Source: Gemmatimonadota bacterium
GTDB taxonomy: Bacteria; Gemmatimonadota; Gemmatimonadetes; Gemmatimonadales; GWC2-71-9
Reading direction: 5' to 3'
Assembly (NCBI GenBank): GCA_003251175.1
Contig: QKHC01000129.1
Location: 1-35,619, forward strand
DNA length: 35,619 nt
The notes beneath the pieces were generated by a model that searched no databases, had not been told where the DNA came from, and saw only the letters and a program-made list of their open reading frames with translations. Shown piece after piece: positions 1-8,519 of this stretch (positions are counted from its first letter, which is position 1; every line of letters starts with the position of its first letter). A program made the position numbers and the translations under genes.

Positions 1-1
1 G

Positions 2-754
2 GATCTCGTGCGCCGCGGCCGGGCGGCCCACAACGTCGCGTACGCAGACCAGCTGCTCCGCGCCGCCCTCGATCTGGTGCAACAGGCGGCGAGCGCCGGG
101 GGGATGGCTGCACCCACCATCAGCCTGGGCCCCGCGGTAGGCGAAAGCGCCTGCTTCAGCTGCCACATCGGCGTCGAGCGGTCACGCGTCGCGTTTCAGG
201 GTCTCGAGTTCGCGCACGAGCCGCACGTGCTGCGGGGGGGGCTGTCCTGCGCGGACTGCCACACCTCGCTGGACAACCACGGCGGCACCACCCTCGCGTC
301 GCCCGCAGCCTGTAGCGCGTGTCATCACTCGGCGATCCGCCAGCGCAACTGTGCCACGTGCCACGAGGGGCCCGGTGGCGCTCCAGCCCAGACGCTGGTG
401 CTCACCACGGGCGACTTCTCCCACGCGGCACACGCGAGCGGCAACGTGGCGTGTCGTGACTGTCACGCGCCGCCCGCGATGAGCGCGTCGGGACTGCGCT
501 GCGACAATTGCCACGAATCGCATCACGTGCCCGAGCGCTCGTGCCGCAGCTGTCATCGCGACAGCGTGTTGGCGTGGCACGATCGCGATGCCCACAGCGG
601 GTGTGCGGACTGCCACGACTTGGCGGGGGTCGATCAGTGGAGTCGGCAGGTTTGCACCGTCTGTCACACCGACCAGGCCAGCGGTCACTACACGACGCGG
701 CCTTGCGAAGCGTGTCACAAGATCCCCGCCATGCGGCAGGGTCAGGAAGACTAG
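2..754 (+). CDS. Multiheme c-type cytochrome (10 CxxCH), probably 5'-truncated by the window edge
   Basis: ORF 8..754 opens at a GTG and the frame stays open to base 2; no signal peptide at the visible N-terminus; 10 CxxCH motifs (CFSCH, CADCH, CSACH, CATCH, CRDCH, CDNCH, CRSCH, CADCH, CTVCH, CEACH). Confidence 0.85.
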   Translation, partial: DLVRRGRAAHNVAYADQLLRAALDLVQQAASAGGMAAPTISLGPAVGESACFSCHIGVERSRVAFQGLEFAHEPHVLRGGLSCADCHTSLDNHGGTTLASPAACSACHHSAIRQRNCATCHEGPGGAPAQTLVLTTGDFSHAAHASGNVACRDCHAPPAMSASGLRCDNCHESHHVPERSCRSCHRDSVLAWHDRDAHSGCADCHDLAGVDQWSRQVCTVCHTDQASGHYTTRPCEACHKIPAMRQGQED

Positions 755-759
755 ATCCG

Positions 760-2055
760 ATGCGCCTCGGCACACTGACGGGCTCGATCTGGCGCGGCGC
801 CTTCGTCGGCGTGCTGCTGGCGCTCGCGGCGGCGCCGCTCGCGGCGGCGCAGCAAGTCGTCTGCGAGAAGTGTCACGGCAACCGGGACTTTCTGATGGGC
901 CGTCGGGGCGGCGGTCCGGACAGCAGCCTGTATGTGCCCGCCGCCATCCTGGCCGACACGCGCCACGCCAGCCTGCGGTGTGCCGATTGCCATCAGGGCT
1001 ACGACGCCGGATACCCGCACGGCGCGCAGGCCAAGGTGGTTCCCTGTCAGACGTGCCACGAGGCGGCAGGCCGCGACTGGGCGGGCTCGATACACGCGAC
1101 GAACGCCGTCACCAACGGCGACGCGCCAACGTGCACCGGGTGCCACGGATCGCACAAGGTGTATGGCAAGGATGACCGCCGGTCTCCGACGCACCCGCTC
1201 AACGTCGCCGCGACCTGCGGTCGCTGCCACGCGGACCCGGGGATCATCGGTACGTACTTCGCGACGGCGGACAAGGCCCAGGCTCGGACGGCCGTCGCGC
1301 AGTTCTACAAGACGGTGCACGGCAGCGCCCTCACCCGCGACGGGCTGATCGTTTCGGCGACCTGCAGCAACTGTCATGGTGCGCACCTGGTGCTGCCGGC
1401 CGACTCGTCCGCGTCGACCGTCAATCGGCGCCACATCCCGGCCACCTGTGGCGCGTGTCACGTCGGCATCGCCGAGGTGTACGACCGCTCGGCCCACGGC
1501 GTCGCCTATGCCCGCGGTGATACCACCGACAGCGGGAAGTCGGCGCCGGTCTGCGTCGATTGCCACTCGGCGCACGAGATCGTGCGGGCCGACCAGCCGC
1601 AGTGGTTCCTCGGGGTCGTTCAGGAATGCGGTACCTGCCACGAGCACCTCTATGAGACGTATTTCGACACCTACCACGGCAAGGTCACTCACCTGGGCTC
1701 GACGCTCGCGGCGACCTGCAGCGACTGCCACACACCGCACGACATGCGGCCGATGACGGACCCCGAATCGTCCGTCTATCCGGCGAACCTGGTGGCGACG
1801 TGCGCGCGCTGCCATCCCGCGGCGAACGCGAACTTCGCCCGGTACCGCCCGCACGGCGATCACCGCGACCGCGCGAACTATCCCGTGCTCTACTGGACCT
1901 GGCGGATGATGACCGGACTCCTGGTGGTGGTGATGGTGTTCTTCGCCCTGCACACGCTGCTGTGGCTCACGCGCCTGGCGATCGACGCGGCGCGGGGCGG
2001 GGCCGCCGGGAAGGGGCACGGTGAGGCGCCCGCCGGGAGCGAAACGCGATCATGA
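760..2055 (+). CDS. Multiheme c-type cytochrome (11 CxxCH) with signal peptide and C-terminal transmembrane helix
   Basis: ATG at 760 inside ORF 508..2055; signal peptide MRLGTLTGSIWRGAFVGVLLALAAAPLAAA; 11 CxxCH motifs; C-terminal hydrophobic helix MMTGLLVVVMVFFALHTLLWL. Confidence 0.88.
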   Translation: MRLGTLTGSIWRGAFVGVLLALAAAPLAAAQQVVCEKCHGNRDFLMGRRGGGPDSSLYVPAAILADTRHASLRCADCHQGYDAGYPHGAQAKVVPCQTCHEAAGRDWAGSIHATNAVTNGDAPTCTGCHGSHKVYGKDDRRSPTHPLNVAATCGRCHADPGIIGTYFATADKAQARTAVAQFYKTVHGSALTRDGLIVSATCSNCHGAHLVLPADSSASTVNRRHIPATCGACHVGIAEVYDRSAHGVAYARGDTTDSGKSAPVCVDCHSAHEIVRADQPQWFLGVVQECGTCHEHLYETYFDTYHGKVTHLGSTLAATCSDCHTPHDMRPMTDPESSVYPANLVATCARCHPAANANFARYRPHGDHRDRANYPVLYWTWRMMTGLLVVVMVFFALHTLLWLTRLAIDAARGGAAGKGHGEAPAGSETRS

Positions 2056-2903
2056 GTCCCCGAGTCCTGGATGCCGCCGATCGCGGTGCCCGGCCGCACC
2101 TCTGGCGGTTCACGCCGCTGCAGCGGACCCTGCATGCCCTTGTGATCGTCTCGTTCCTCGGCCTGGTGTTCACCGGCCTGCCGCTGCATTTCGCGGCCGC
2201 GCCCTGGGCGCGCGGGGTGGCGGGGATCGTCGGCGGCATCGAGTCGGCGGGGTTCCTGCACCGCGTGTGCGCGATCATCACGTTCGTCTATTTCTTCACG
2301 CATATCGGGTCGTTGCTGCTGCGCATCGCCCGCGGGGCGGACACGAAGAAGCTGCTGTGGGGGCCGGATTCCATGGTGCCCCAGCCCAAGGACTTCCGCG
2401 ACCTGTTCGGCATGTTCCGCTGGTTCCTGGGTCTCGGACAGCGGCCCCGGTTCGAGCGCTTCAGCTACATGGAGAAGTTCGACTACTGGGCCGTGTTCTG
2501 GGGGATCGCCGTGATCGGGTCATCCGGGCTGCTGCTCTGGTTCCCGGAGTTCTTTGCCCGGTTCCTTCCGGGATGGGTGTTCAACGTCGCAACCATTATC
2601 CACGGCGACGAGGCCCTCCTCGCGATGAGCTTCATCTTCACGATCCATTTTTTCAACGTGCATCTGCGCCCTGAGAAGTTCCCGATTGATCTCGTGATCT
2701 TCACTGGCCGAGCCAGCGCGGGCTACATGATCGAGGAGCATCCGCTCGAGTACGAGCGGCGACAGCAGGCAGGCACACTGGAAGGGCTCGTCGCTCCCCC
2801 GGTGTCCCGCGCGGCCTATCTCTGGTCCCTCGCCCTGGGGTTCACGGCCCTGAGCCTCGGGGTGCTGGTGATCGTTCTCGTATTGTGGGCGGTGCTGCAT
2901 TGA
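2052..2903 (+). CDS. Membrane cytochrome b, FdnI / Ni-Fe hydrogenase b-type / b561-like
   Basis: 283 aa, several TM helices with conserved His (LQRTLHALVIVSFLGLVFTGLPLHF, GFLHRVCAIITFVYFFTHIGSL, FIFTIHFFNVHLRPEKFPID). Start overlaps previous stop (ATGA). Confidence 0.82.
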   Translation: MSPRVLDAADRGARPHLWRFTPLQRTLHALVIVSFLGLVFTGLPLHFAAAPWARGVAGIVGGIESAGFLHRVCAIITFVYFFTHIGSLLLRIARGADTKKLLWGPDSMVPQPKDFRDLFGMFRWFLGLGQRPRFERFSYMEKFDYWAVFWGIAVIGSSGLLLWFPEFFARFLPGWVFNVATIIHGDEALLAMSFIFTIHFFNVHLRPEKFPIDLVIFTGRASAGYMIEEHPLEYERRQQAGTLEGLVAPPVSRAAYLWSLALGFTALSLGVLVIVLVLWAVLH

Positions 2904-4411
2904 ACACGCATCCGACACTCGTCGGGGCGGCGGCCGCGACGCTGCTGCTGGCGCACGCGGGAGCGGCCGGCGCCCAGGGATATCACCTGCGACTCGACAC
3001 GCGCGTCCAGTCAGTCGCGTATCGTGGCGTGGCCATCGACAGCATCCCGGTCGCGGACACCCTCCAAGCCCCAGGCCGGGGACCCACCACGCCGGACGGC
3101 TTTGCGGTGGTCTGTCCCCCGAATGGCACGTACTGCACCTTCTTCAGGCCGGGTCCGGAGCGCAGCGCCCAGCCCTTCACCGCCACGGCGGACGTCACCG
3201 TATGGGGTATCGGCGTGCCGGGCTTGAGCGTACACGGGCTGGGGCGAGTCGGGTGGGATCTGAGCGGCTCGGACCTGTGGCCGGGTACGGACCCCGCCGT
3301 GCAATTGCTCCAAGGTTACGCCGAGTACGCCGCGCGGCGCGGCACGGCACGTTTGGGACGACAGGTCGTCACGTCGCGGTTTGGGACGACGGGCTTCGAC
3401 GGCGCGGGGATCGTGTTGCGGGAGCCGCGGCGCGGTCTCGACCTGCGGGGGTACCTCGGCTGGGGGCTCGCGCGTGGGGCTGCTCTTCCCGTCACCAGCC
3501 CGGCCACCAACCCGCTCGCCGATTTTCAGCCCCGGTCGCGGCAGATCGTCGCGGGTGCGGGCCTCGGCTGGCGCAGCTCGTCTGTGGACGCCCGACTCGA
3601 CTACGAGCGTCAAGTCGACCGTCGGACGAAAGGGTTCGTCTCCGAGCGGGTCGGCGTGCAGGCTGCGGTGCGCCCGCTGGTCGGCGTGAGCCTCACCGGC
3701 GGGGCCGACTACGACATGGCTGCTGGCTGGTGGGGGAGCGCCGAGGCCGCGCTCGCGTACTCGCACCGCGTGGCTCAGGCGCAGCTGGGTCTGCGACGCT
3801 ACCGCCCCCACTTCGAGCTATGGACCATCTGGGGCGCGTTCAGTCCGGTGCCATACCACGCCTGGGACGCCGCGCTGGCGCTCCGGGCCCATCGCCGGGT
3901 CACCGTGCGGGCTCGATATGAACGCTACGCCTTCGACAACGCCGAGGCATCCACGCCGCTGTTCCAGGCCGAGAACGACGGGTGGCGATGGGACGTCGGT
4001 GGGACCGTCACCGCGGCCGCCGCCTGGACGGTGGACGGCGCGTACCGGGTCGAGTACGGACCGGGTGCCGCGTCGCGAGGGGTATCGGGCAGTGTCGCCT
4101 ACGCCCCGTCCCGCCGACTCTCGGTGCGCGTGGTGGGCGCCGCGACGAAGCGGCCACTCGAATACCGCTTCAACGAGGCGGTGGTCCGCATGCTCGGTGT
4201 CGATGCCGAGTTCGAGCCGACTTCCGGTATGCGCGTGGGTGTGACTGCGAGCCGCTACGATGAAGACCACCGGCGCCCCGACGCAGCGGCGTACCAGTGG
4301 GACCAGTTCCGGCTGGCCGCGCGCGTCGTGCTGGATCTCGGAAGCGGTGCGGACGTGCGTGGTCTGCCTCCCGCGATTCGCCTGCTGCCCGGTGGGAGGG
4401 CCGACCGATGA
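2900..4411 (+). CDS. Outer-membrane beta-barrel protein, putative porin partner of the multiheme cytochromes
   Basis: Signal-like N-terminus (TLVGAAAATLLLAHAGAAGAQG) and many alternating amphipathic strands rich in G/Y/R. Candidate TTG start at 2900 overlaps the previous stop; ORF track start is 2885. Confidence 0.7.
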   Translation: MNTHPTLVGAAAATLLLAHAGAAGAQGYHLRLDTRVQSVAYRGVAIDSIPVADTLQAPGRGPTTPDGFAVVCPPNGTYCTFFRPGPERSAQPFTATADVTVWGIGVPGLSVHGLGRVGWDLSGSDLWPGTDPAVQLLQGYAEYAARRGTARLGRQVVTSRFGTTGFDGAGIVLREPRRGLDLRGYLGWGLARGAALPVTSPATNPLADFQPRSRQIVAGAGLGWRSSSVDARLDYERQVDRRTKGFVSERVGVQAAVRPLVGVSLTGGADYDMAAGWWGSAEAALAYSHRVAQAQLGLRRYRPHFELWTIWGAFSPVPYHAWDAALALRAHRRVTVRARYERYAFDNAEASTPLFQAENDGWRWDVGGTVTAAAAWTVDGAYRVEYGPGAASRGVSGSVAYAPSRRLSVRVVGAATKRPLEYRFNEAVVRMLGVDAEFEPTSGMRVGVTASRYDEDHRRPDAAAYQWDQFRLAARVVLDLGSGADVRGLPPAIRLLPGGRADR

Positions 4412-5853
4412 TCTTGCGCCTTTTCGTTCCCGCGTCCGTCCTGGCCGTGGCGCTGGGCGCCCTCGCGCCGGTCGCCGCACAGGAGCCAGAAGCACCGGCG
4501 CGGTTCGATCATCTCCTGCATCGCCGCGTGTTCCCGACGTGCGTATCGTGCCACGCCGGTGCAGGGGAAGATCCCGAACAGCCGCTGTGGCCTGACCCCG
4601 CGACCTGCGCGGAGTGCCACAACGGGACCGATGTGGAGCGGGTCAACTGGCAGCCCCCCGCCGAGCCGCGCCCCAGCAACATGAAGTTCGTGCACGATCT
4701 GGTGCCCCTGATGACGCGCGAGACCCCGGAGGGCGAGCAGGAGCTGACGTGCAAGGACTGTCATCTTCCGGCTGACGGCACCTGGATGGCCGTGCACCGG
4801 GCCACGCCCGAGGGGTGCCTCGCGTGTCATGGGACGGGGGTGGAGCATCTCGCCGAAGCGGACACATTGTGCAGCACGTGCCACCTTCCGTTGCATCGTG
4901 CACGGGGCCTGGCCGCCACGGACGTGGCGGCCTTTCCGGTGCCGCCGTCGCATCGGCGCCCCGGCTTCGTGAGCGCCAGCGGTCACGGCGCTCAGGCCAC
5001 GGGCACGTCCGATCCCGTTGCGTCCAGCTGTACGGTCTGCCACGCGAGGGACTTCTGCATCACCTGCCACGTCAACGCGCCCGAGACGCCCGCCATCCAG
5101 GCGCTCGAGCCCGACCCGCGGTCGCGCGCGATCGTGGTCACGCTGCACGCGCCGGCCAGCCACGCCGCGCCGGATTTTCTGCGCCGCCACGGTCCCATGG
5201 TTCGGGAGAACCCGGGTCAGTGCAGCACCTGCCACGCGCAGGAGAGCTGCCTGGTCTGTCACGCTCCGTCGCAGCGCGTCTCGGCGGCCCTGCCGGCCAG
5301 CGGGCCGGGGCGCGCCACGGGAGCACGCCCGGTGCGTCGCGTGCCCGAGTCCCACGGTGAGAACTTCTCGCGTCGCCACGGCCCGGTGGCTGCCACCACG
5401 CCCACGACCTGCGCTGGCTGCCACGTCCAACCCGATTGTCTGACCTGTCACCGTCCCGACGCGGCAGCGGCACCGGGATTTCATCCGGCGGGGTTCCTCA
5501 CGACGCACTCGGCATCCGCCTATGCCCGCGAGAGCTCCTGCAGCGAGTGCCACAACGTCGGCAGCTTCTGCCAGCAGTGCCATCAGACGGCGGGTCTCGT
5601 GAGCACCCGCGCCTTGGGGTCCGGGTATCACGACGCGAGCCGCTTCTTCCTGGCGGGTCACGGGCAGGCCGCCCGACAGAGCCTCGAGTCGTGCACCGCG
5701 TGTCATGTGGAGCGGGACTGCCTGCAATGTCATTCGGCGCTCGGGGGCCGCCATTTCAATCCTCACGGGCCGGGCTTCGATCCGGAGCGCCTGCGGCGCA
5801 AGAACGCCGAGATGTGCGTCGCCTGCCACGGGCAACCGCCGCCGGGGCCCTGA
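4408..5853 (+). CDS. Multiheme c-type cytochrome (16 CxxCH) with repeated di-heme units
   Basis: ATG at 4408 overlaps previous stop (ATGA); signal peptide MILRLFVPASVLAVALGALAPVAAQ; 16 CxxCH motifs, the last ten of a central/C-terminal block arranged as five close pairs, e.g. CTVCHARDFCITCH, CSTCHAQESCLVCH. Confidence 0.88.
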   Translation: MILRLFVPASVLAVALGALAPVAAQEPEAPARFDHLLHRRVFPTCVSCHAGAGEDPEQPLWPDPATCAECHNGTDVERVNWQPPAEPRPSNMKFVHDLVPLMTRETPEGEQELTCKDCHLPADGTWMAVHRATPEGCLACHGTGVEHLAEADTLCSTCHLPLHRARGLAATDVAAFPVPPSHRRPGFVSASGHGAQATGTSDPVASSCTVCHARDFCITCHVNAPETPAIQALEPDPRSRAIVVTLHAPASHAAPDFLRRHGPMVRENPGQCSTCHAQESCLVCHAPSQRVSAALPASGPGRATGARPVRRVPESHGENFSRRHGPVAATTPTTCAGCHVQPDCLTCHRPDAAAAPGFHPAGFLTTHSASAYARESSCSECHNVGSFCQQCHQTAGLVSTRALGSGYHDASRFFLAGHGQAARQSLESCTACHVERDCLQCHSALGGRHFNPHGPGFDPERLRRKNAEMCVACHGQPPPGP

Positions 5854-5961
5854 GCGTCGTCACTGTTGCGCCGCGGCGCTGGCGATGCAGGGATCGCGGA
5901 GGCAGATTCGATCCTGGGTGAGCACGGACGTGAACTTCGATCAGCGGAGGGGTGTGCGGAG

Positions 5962-6489
5962 ATGACGACAGCGGGGGGAGCACTACAGGCGGGCAGGCGT
6001 GCGTTCCTCAAGTGGGCCACGGCGGTGGGCGGCTTCGTTTCGGCGATGCTGGCCGGCGTACCGGCCCTGCGCGCGTTCCTGTCACCGACGTTCCGCCACA
6101 CACGGCCAGAGAAGTGGATTCAGGTCGGCGATACCTCCGCCTTCGATCTCGATACCCCGGTCAAAGTCGACTTTGTCGATACGGCGAGCGATGCCTGGGT
6201 GGAGACGCGGCGCCTGCGGAACGTGTGGGTGTACACCGAGGATGGGGAGAACTTCACCATCTACAATGGCCGCTGCACTCACCTCGGGTGCAACTACTTC
6301 TTCGACACGGAGGCGAACGTGTTTCGCTGCCCCTGTCACACCGGCTACTTCGACGTGAAGACCGGTGCCGTCCTGGGCGGGCCGCCCCCTCGCTCGCTCG
6401 ACGTGCTGGAGGCCCGGGTCGAGGACGGGATGCTCTACACCCGCTACGAGGACTTCCGCCTCGGGGTCCCCGAAAAGAAGGCGGTGTAG
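5962..6489 (+). CDS. Rieske [2Fe-2S] protein of a bc-type quinol:cytochrome c reductase (QcrA-like)
   Basis: Twin-arginine-type N-terminus (GRRAFLKWATAVGGF); Rieske motifs CTHLGC and CPCHTGYF. Confidence 0.9.
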   Translation: MTTAGGALQAGRRAFLKWATAVGGFVSAMLAGVPALRAFLSPTFRHTRPEKWIQVGDTSAFDLDTPVKVDFVDTASDAWVETRRLRNVWVYTEDGENFTIYNGRCTHLGCNYFFDTEANVFRCPCHTGYFDVKTGAVLGGPPPRSLDVLEARVEDGMLYTRYEDFRLGVPEKKAV

Positions 6490-6493
6490 CATC

Positions 6494-7948
6494 ATGCCCG
6501 GACCATTTCGGTGGCTCGATCAGCGCCTCGACCTGCATGGCGTCAAGCGCGACTTGCTCGACCGCGAGGTGCCGGCCCGGCTGACGTGGTGGCACACCCT
6601 GGGGTCGGCGACCCTGACCGTGTTCCTGGTGCAGGTCATCACGGGCACCACGCTCGCGACGTACTACTCGCCCTCACCGGACCACGCCTACGACAGCGTG
6701 CGCTACATCGCCGATCACGTTGCGAGCGGCGCCCTGGTTCGCGGGATCCATCACTGGGGCGCGAGCGCCATGGTGGTGTTGATCCTGGCGCACATGATCC
6801 GGGTGTTTTCTGTCGGAGCCTACAAGTATCCGCGCGAGATCAACTGGCTCCTGGGCGTCGGCCTGTTCATCGTGGTGCTGGGTTTCAGCTTCACGGGTTA
6901 CCTGTTGCCGTGGGACCAGAAGGCGTACTGGGCCACGGCGGTGGGGACGAACATCGCCGGGACCACCCCGTTCGTGGGGGCCGCGCTGGTGGCGGTCCTG
7001 CGTGGGGGATCGGAGCTGGGAGCGGCCACGCTCGCGCGGTTCTATGCCTTCCACGTGCTCTGGCTGCCGCTGTTGCTCACAGCGATCGCGGCGCTGCACC
7101 TCATCGTCGTCATCCGCCAGGGCATCGCGGCGCGGCCACGGGACCTGGAAACCGGGGCACCCGCGCGCACCTCGGACCCGGAGTATCCGGCCTACTACCG
7201 TGAGGCCTACGCGGCGACGAAGCGGGGCGGCATGCGTTTCTGGCCGGACATTCTGGGCAAGGACGCGATCGTATCTGCCACCGTCGTGCTGGTGATCGTG
7301 CTCATGGCTCTCGCGTTCGGTGCCCCGCTCGAGGCCCCCGCCGACGCGACCGATACGTCCTACGTACCGCGCCCCGAGTGGTACTTCCTGCCGATCTACC
7401 AGCTGCTGAAACTCGTTCCGGGGTCGCTCGAGGCCGTGATCGCGGTCGGCGTGCCGACAGCGCTGCTGCTGGCCATGGTGGCGCTTCCGTTCTTCGACCG
7501 CGGCAGCACCCGCAACCTGCTCCATCGGCCCGTCGCGCTGGTCTCGCTCGTCGTGTTGCTCGCGGGTTCCGGGATGTTGATCGGCGCTGCCGGGCCAGGG
7601 CCGGGACTGGCGACCCTCGAGGGGCCGGCGCTCAGTGCGCAGCAGCGCGCGGGGCGCGCGCTCTATCAATCGCAGCAGTGCGGTGGCTGCCATCGGGTCG
7701 CGGGGCAGGGCGGCGACGAAGGACCGGACCTCACGGCCATCGGTCTGCGCCACTCGGCGGGATGGCTGCACAGCTTCATGGAACAGCCGGCGCGCTTCCA
7801 CGAAGAGACGCGGATGCCGGCCTACGGTCCCCCGGCGATGTCCCATCAGGAGATCGAGGAGTTGGCACAGTATCTCGCGACGCTGCGCGGCCGCGGTGAC
7901 CAGCAGCCGCAGTTCTACGACACGTTCCCGCCGCCCCGACCGCACTAG
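6494..7948 (+). CDS. Cytochrome b6 / subunit IV / cytochrome c fusion protein of a bc complex
   Basis: b-heme His helices (GIHHWGASAMVVLILAHMIRVF; FYAFHVLWLPLLLTAIAALHL), Qo-site PEWY (RPEWYFLPIYQLL), C-terminal CGGCH plus RMPAYG. Confidence 0.92.
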   Translation: MPGPFRWLDQRLDLHGVKRDLLDREVPARLTWWHTLGSATLTVFLVQVITGTTLATYYSPSPDHAYDSVRYIADHVASGALVRGIHHWGASAMVVLILAHMIRVFSVGAYKYPREINWLLGVGLFIVVLGFSFTGYLLPWDQKAYWATAVGTNIAGTTPFVGAALVAVLRGGSELGAATLARFYAFHVLWLPLLLTAIAALHLIVVIRQGIAARPRDLETGAPARTSDPEYPAYYREAYAATKRGGMRFWPDILGKDAIVSATVVLVIVLMALAFGAPLEAPADATDTSYVPRPEWYFLPIYQLLKLVPGSLEAVIAVGVPTALLLAMVALPFFDRGSTRNLLHRPVALVSLVVLLAGSGMLIGAAGPGPGLATLEGPALSAQQRAGRALYQSQQCGGCHRVAGQGGDEGPDLTAIGLRHSAGWLHSFMEQPARFHEETRMPAYGPPAMSHQEIEELAQYLATLRGRGDQQPQFYDTFPPPRPH

Positions 7949-7975
7949 TCTTTCACGCAGTGCACTCCGAAATGC

Positions 7976-8008
7976 GACAGGGGACCGGTGCTGCACCGGT
8001 CCCCTGTC
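7976..8008. terminator. Long perfect inverted repeat between convergent operons, putative bidirectional terminator
   Basis: gacaggggaccggtgc-t-gcaccggtcccctgtc, 16-nt arms that are perfect reverse complements; located between stops at 7948 (+) and 8038 (-). No T-tract. Confidence 0.7.
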
Positions 8009-8037
8009 GTGTCAGCGCGGGCGACGCCGCAGGTGAC

Positions 8038-8373
8038 TCAGGACTCCTTCTTGCCCAGCGTCAGCACGTACTTCGCGACTGCCTGCATCTCTGCCGCGGA
8101 CAACTTGTCCTTGAACGACTTCATGTCACCCGCCCCGTTCGTCAGGACCTTGACGATCGAGTCGGCCGACACACCCGACAGCTCGGAAAGCGGCTTCATC
8201 TCCGGGTACATGCCAGCGATGCGCGCGCTGGGCGTGCCAGTTGCGCCATGGCACTTCCGGCAGTTCTCCTGATACACCGTTGCCCCGTCGGGCTCCTGCG
8301 CGGCGACGGAGCGCACGCCGCCGGTCAGTGCCAGTGCCGCTCCCACAACCAGCGTTGCCGCCAAGCGTCTCAT
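8038..8373 (-). CDS. Small secreted monoheme cytochrome c
   Basis: Start MRRLAATLVVGAALALTGGVRSVAAQ; one CRKCH; internal start in ORF 8038..8451. Paralog of 8520..8861. Confidence 0.85.
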   Translation of the reverse strand: MRRLAATLVVGAALALTGGVRSVAAQEPDGATVYQENCRKCHGATGTPSARIAGMYPEMKPLSELSGVSADSIVKVLTNGAGDMKSFKDKLSAAEMQAVAKYVLTLGKKES

Positions 8374-8519
8374 CTGCGTTCCTCCAGGGTGCGTTGCAGG
8401 TGAATACCTCAAAGACCAGATCAAGGTTCCACGGGGCCGCTGGAAGCGCAAGCGGGCGAGCCGCCACGCGGCGGCAAGCGTGAAGACCCCTTCACGGTCA
8501 GCCGATCGGCGCTCCCCGT

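Noticed and set aside
751-2019. 422-aa - strand ORF opposite the 11-heme cytochrome
   Set aside because: Shadow frame rich in Arg/Val; no start context or domain; the sense frame is clearly a multiheme cytochrome.
4255-5835. 526-aa - strand ORF opposite the 16-heme cytochrome
   Set aside because: Arg/Gly/Ala-rich antisense translation typical of GC-rich shadow frames; the + strand gene has 16 CxxCH and a signal peptide.
6674-7996. 440-aa - strand ORF opposite the cytochrome b-c fusion
   Set aside because: Arg/His/Gln-rich antisense translation of a well-supported gene.
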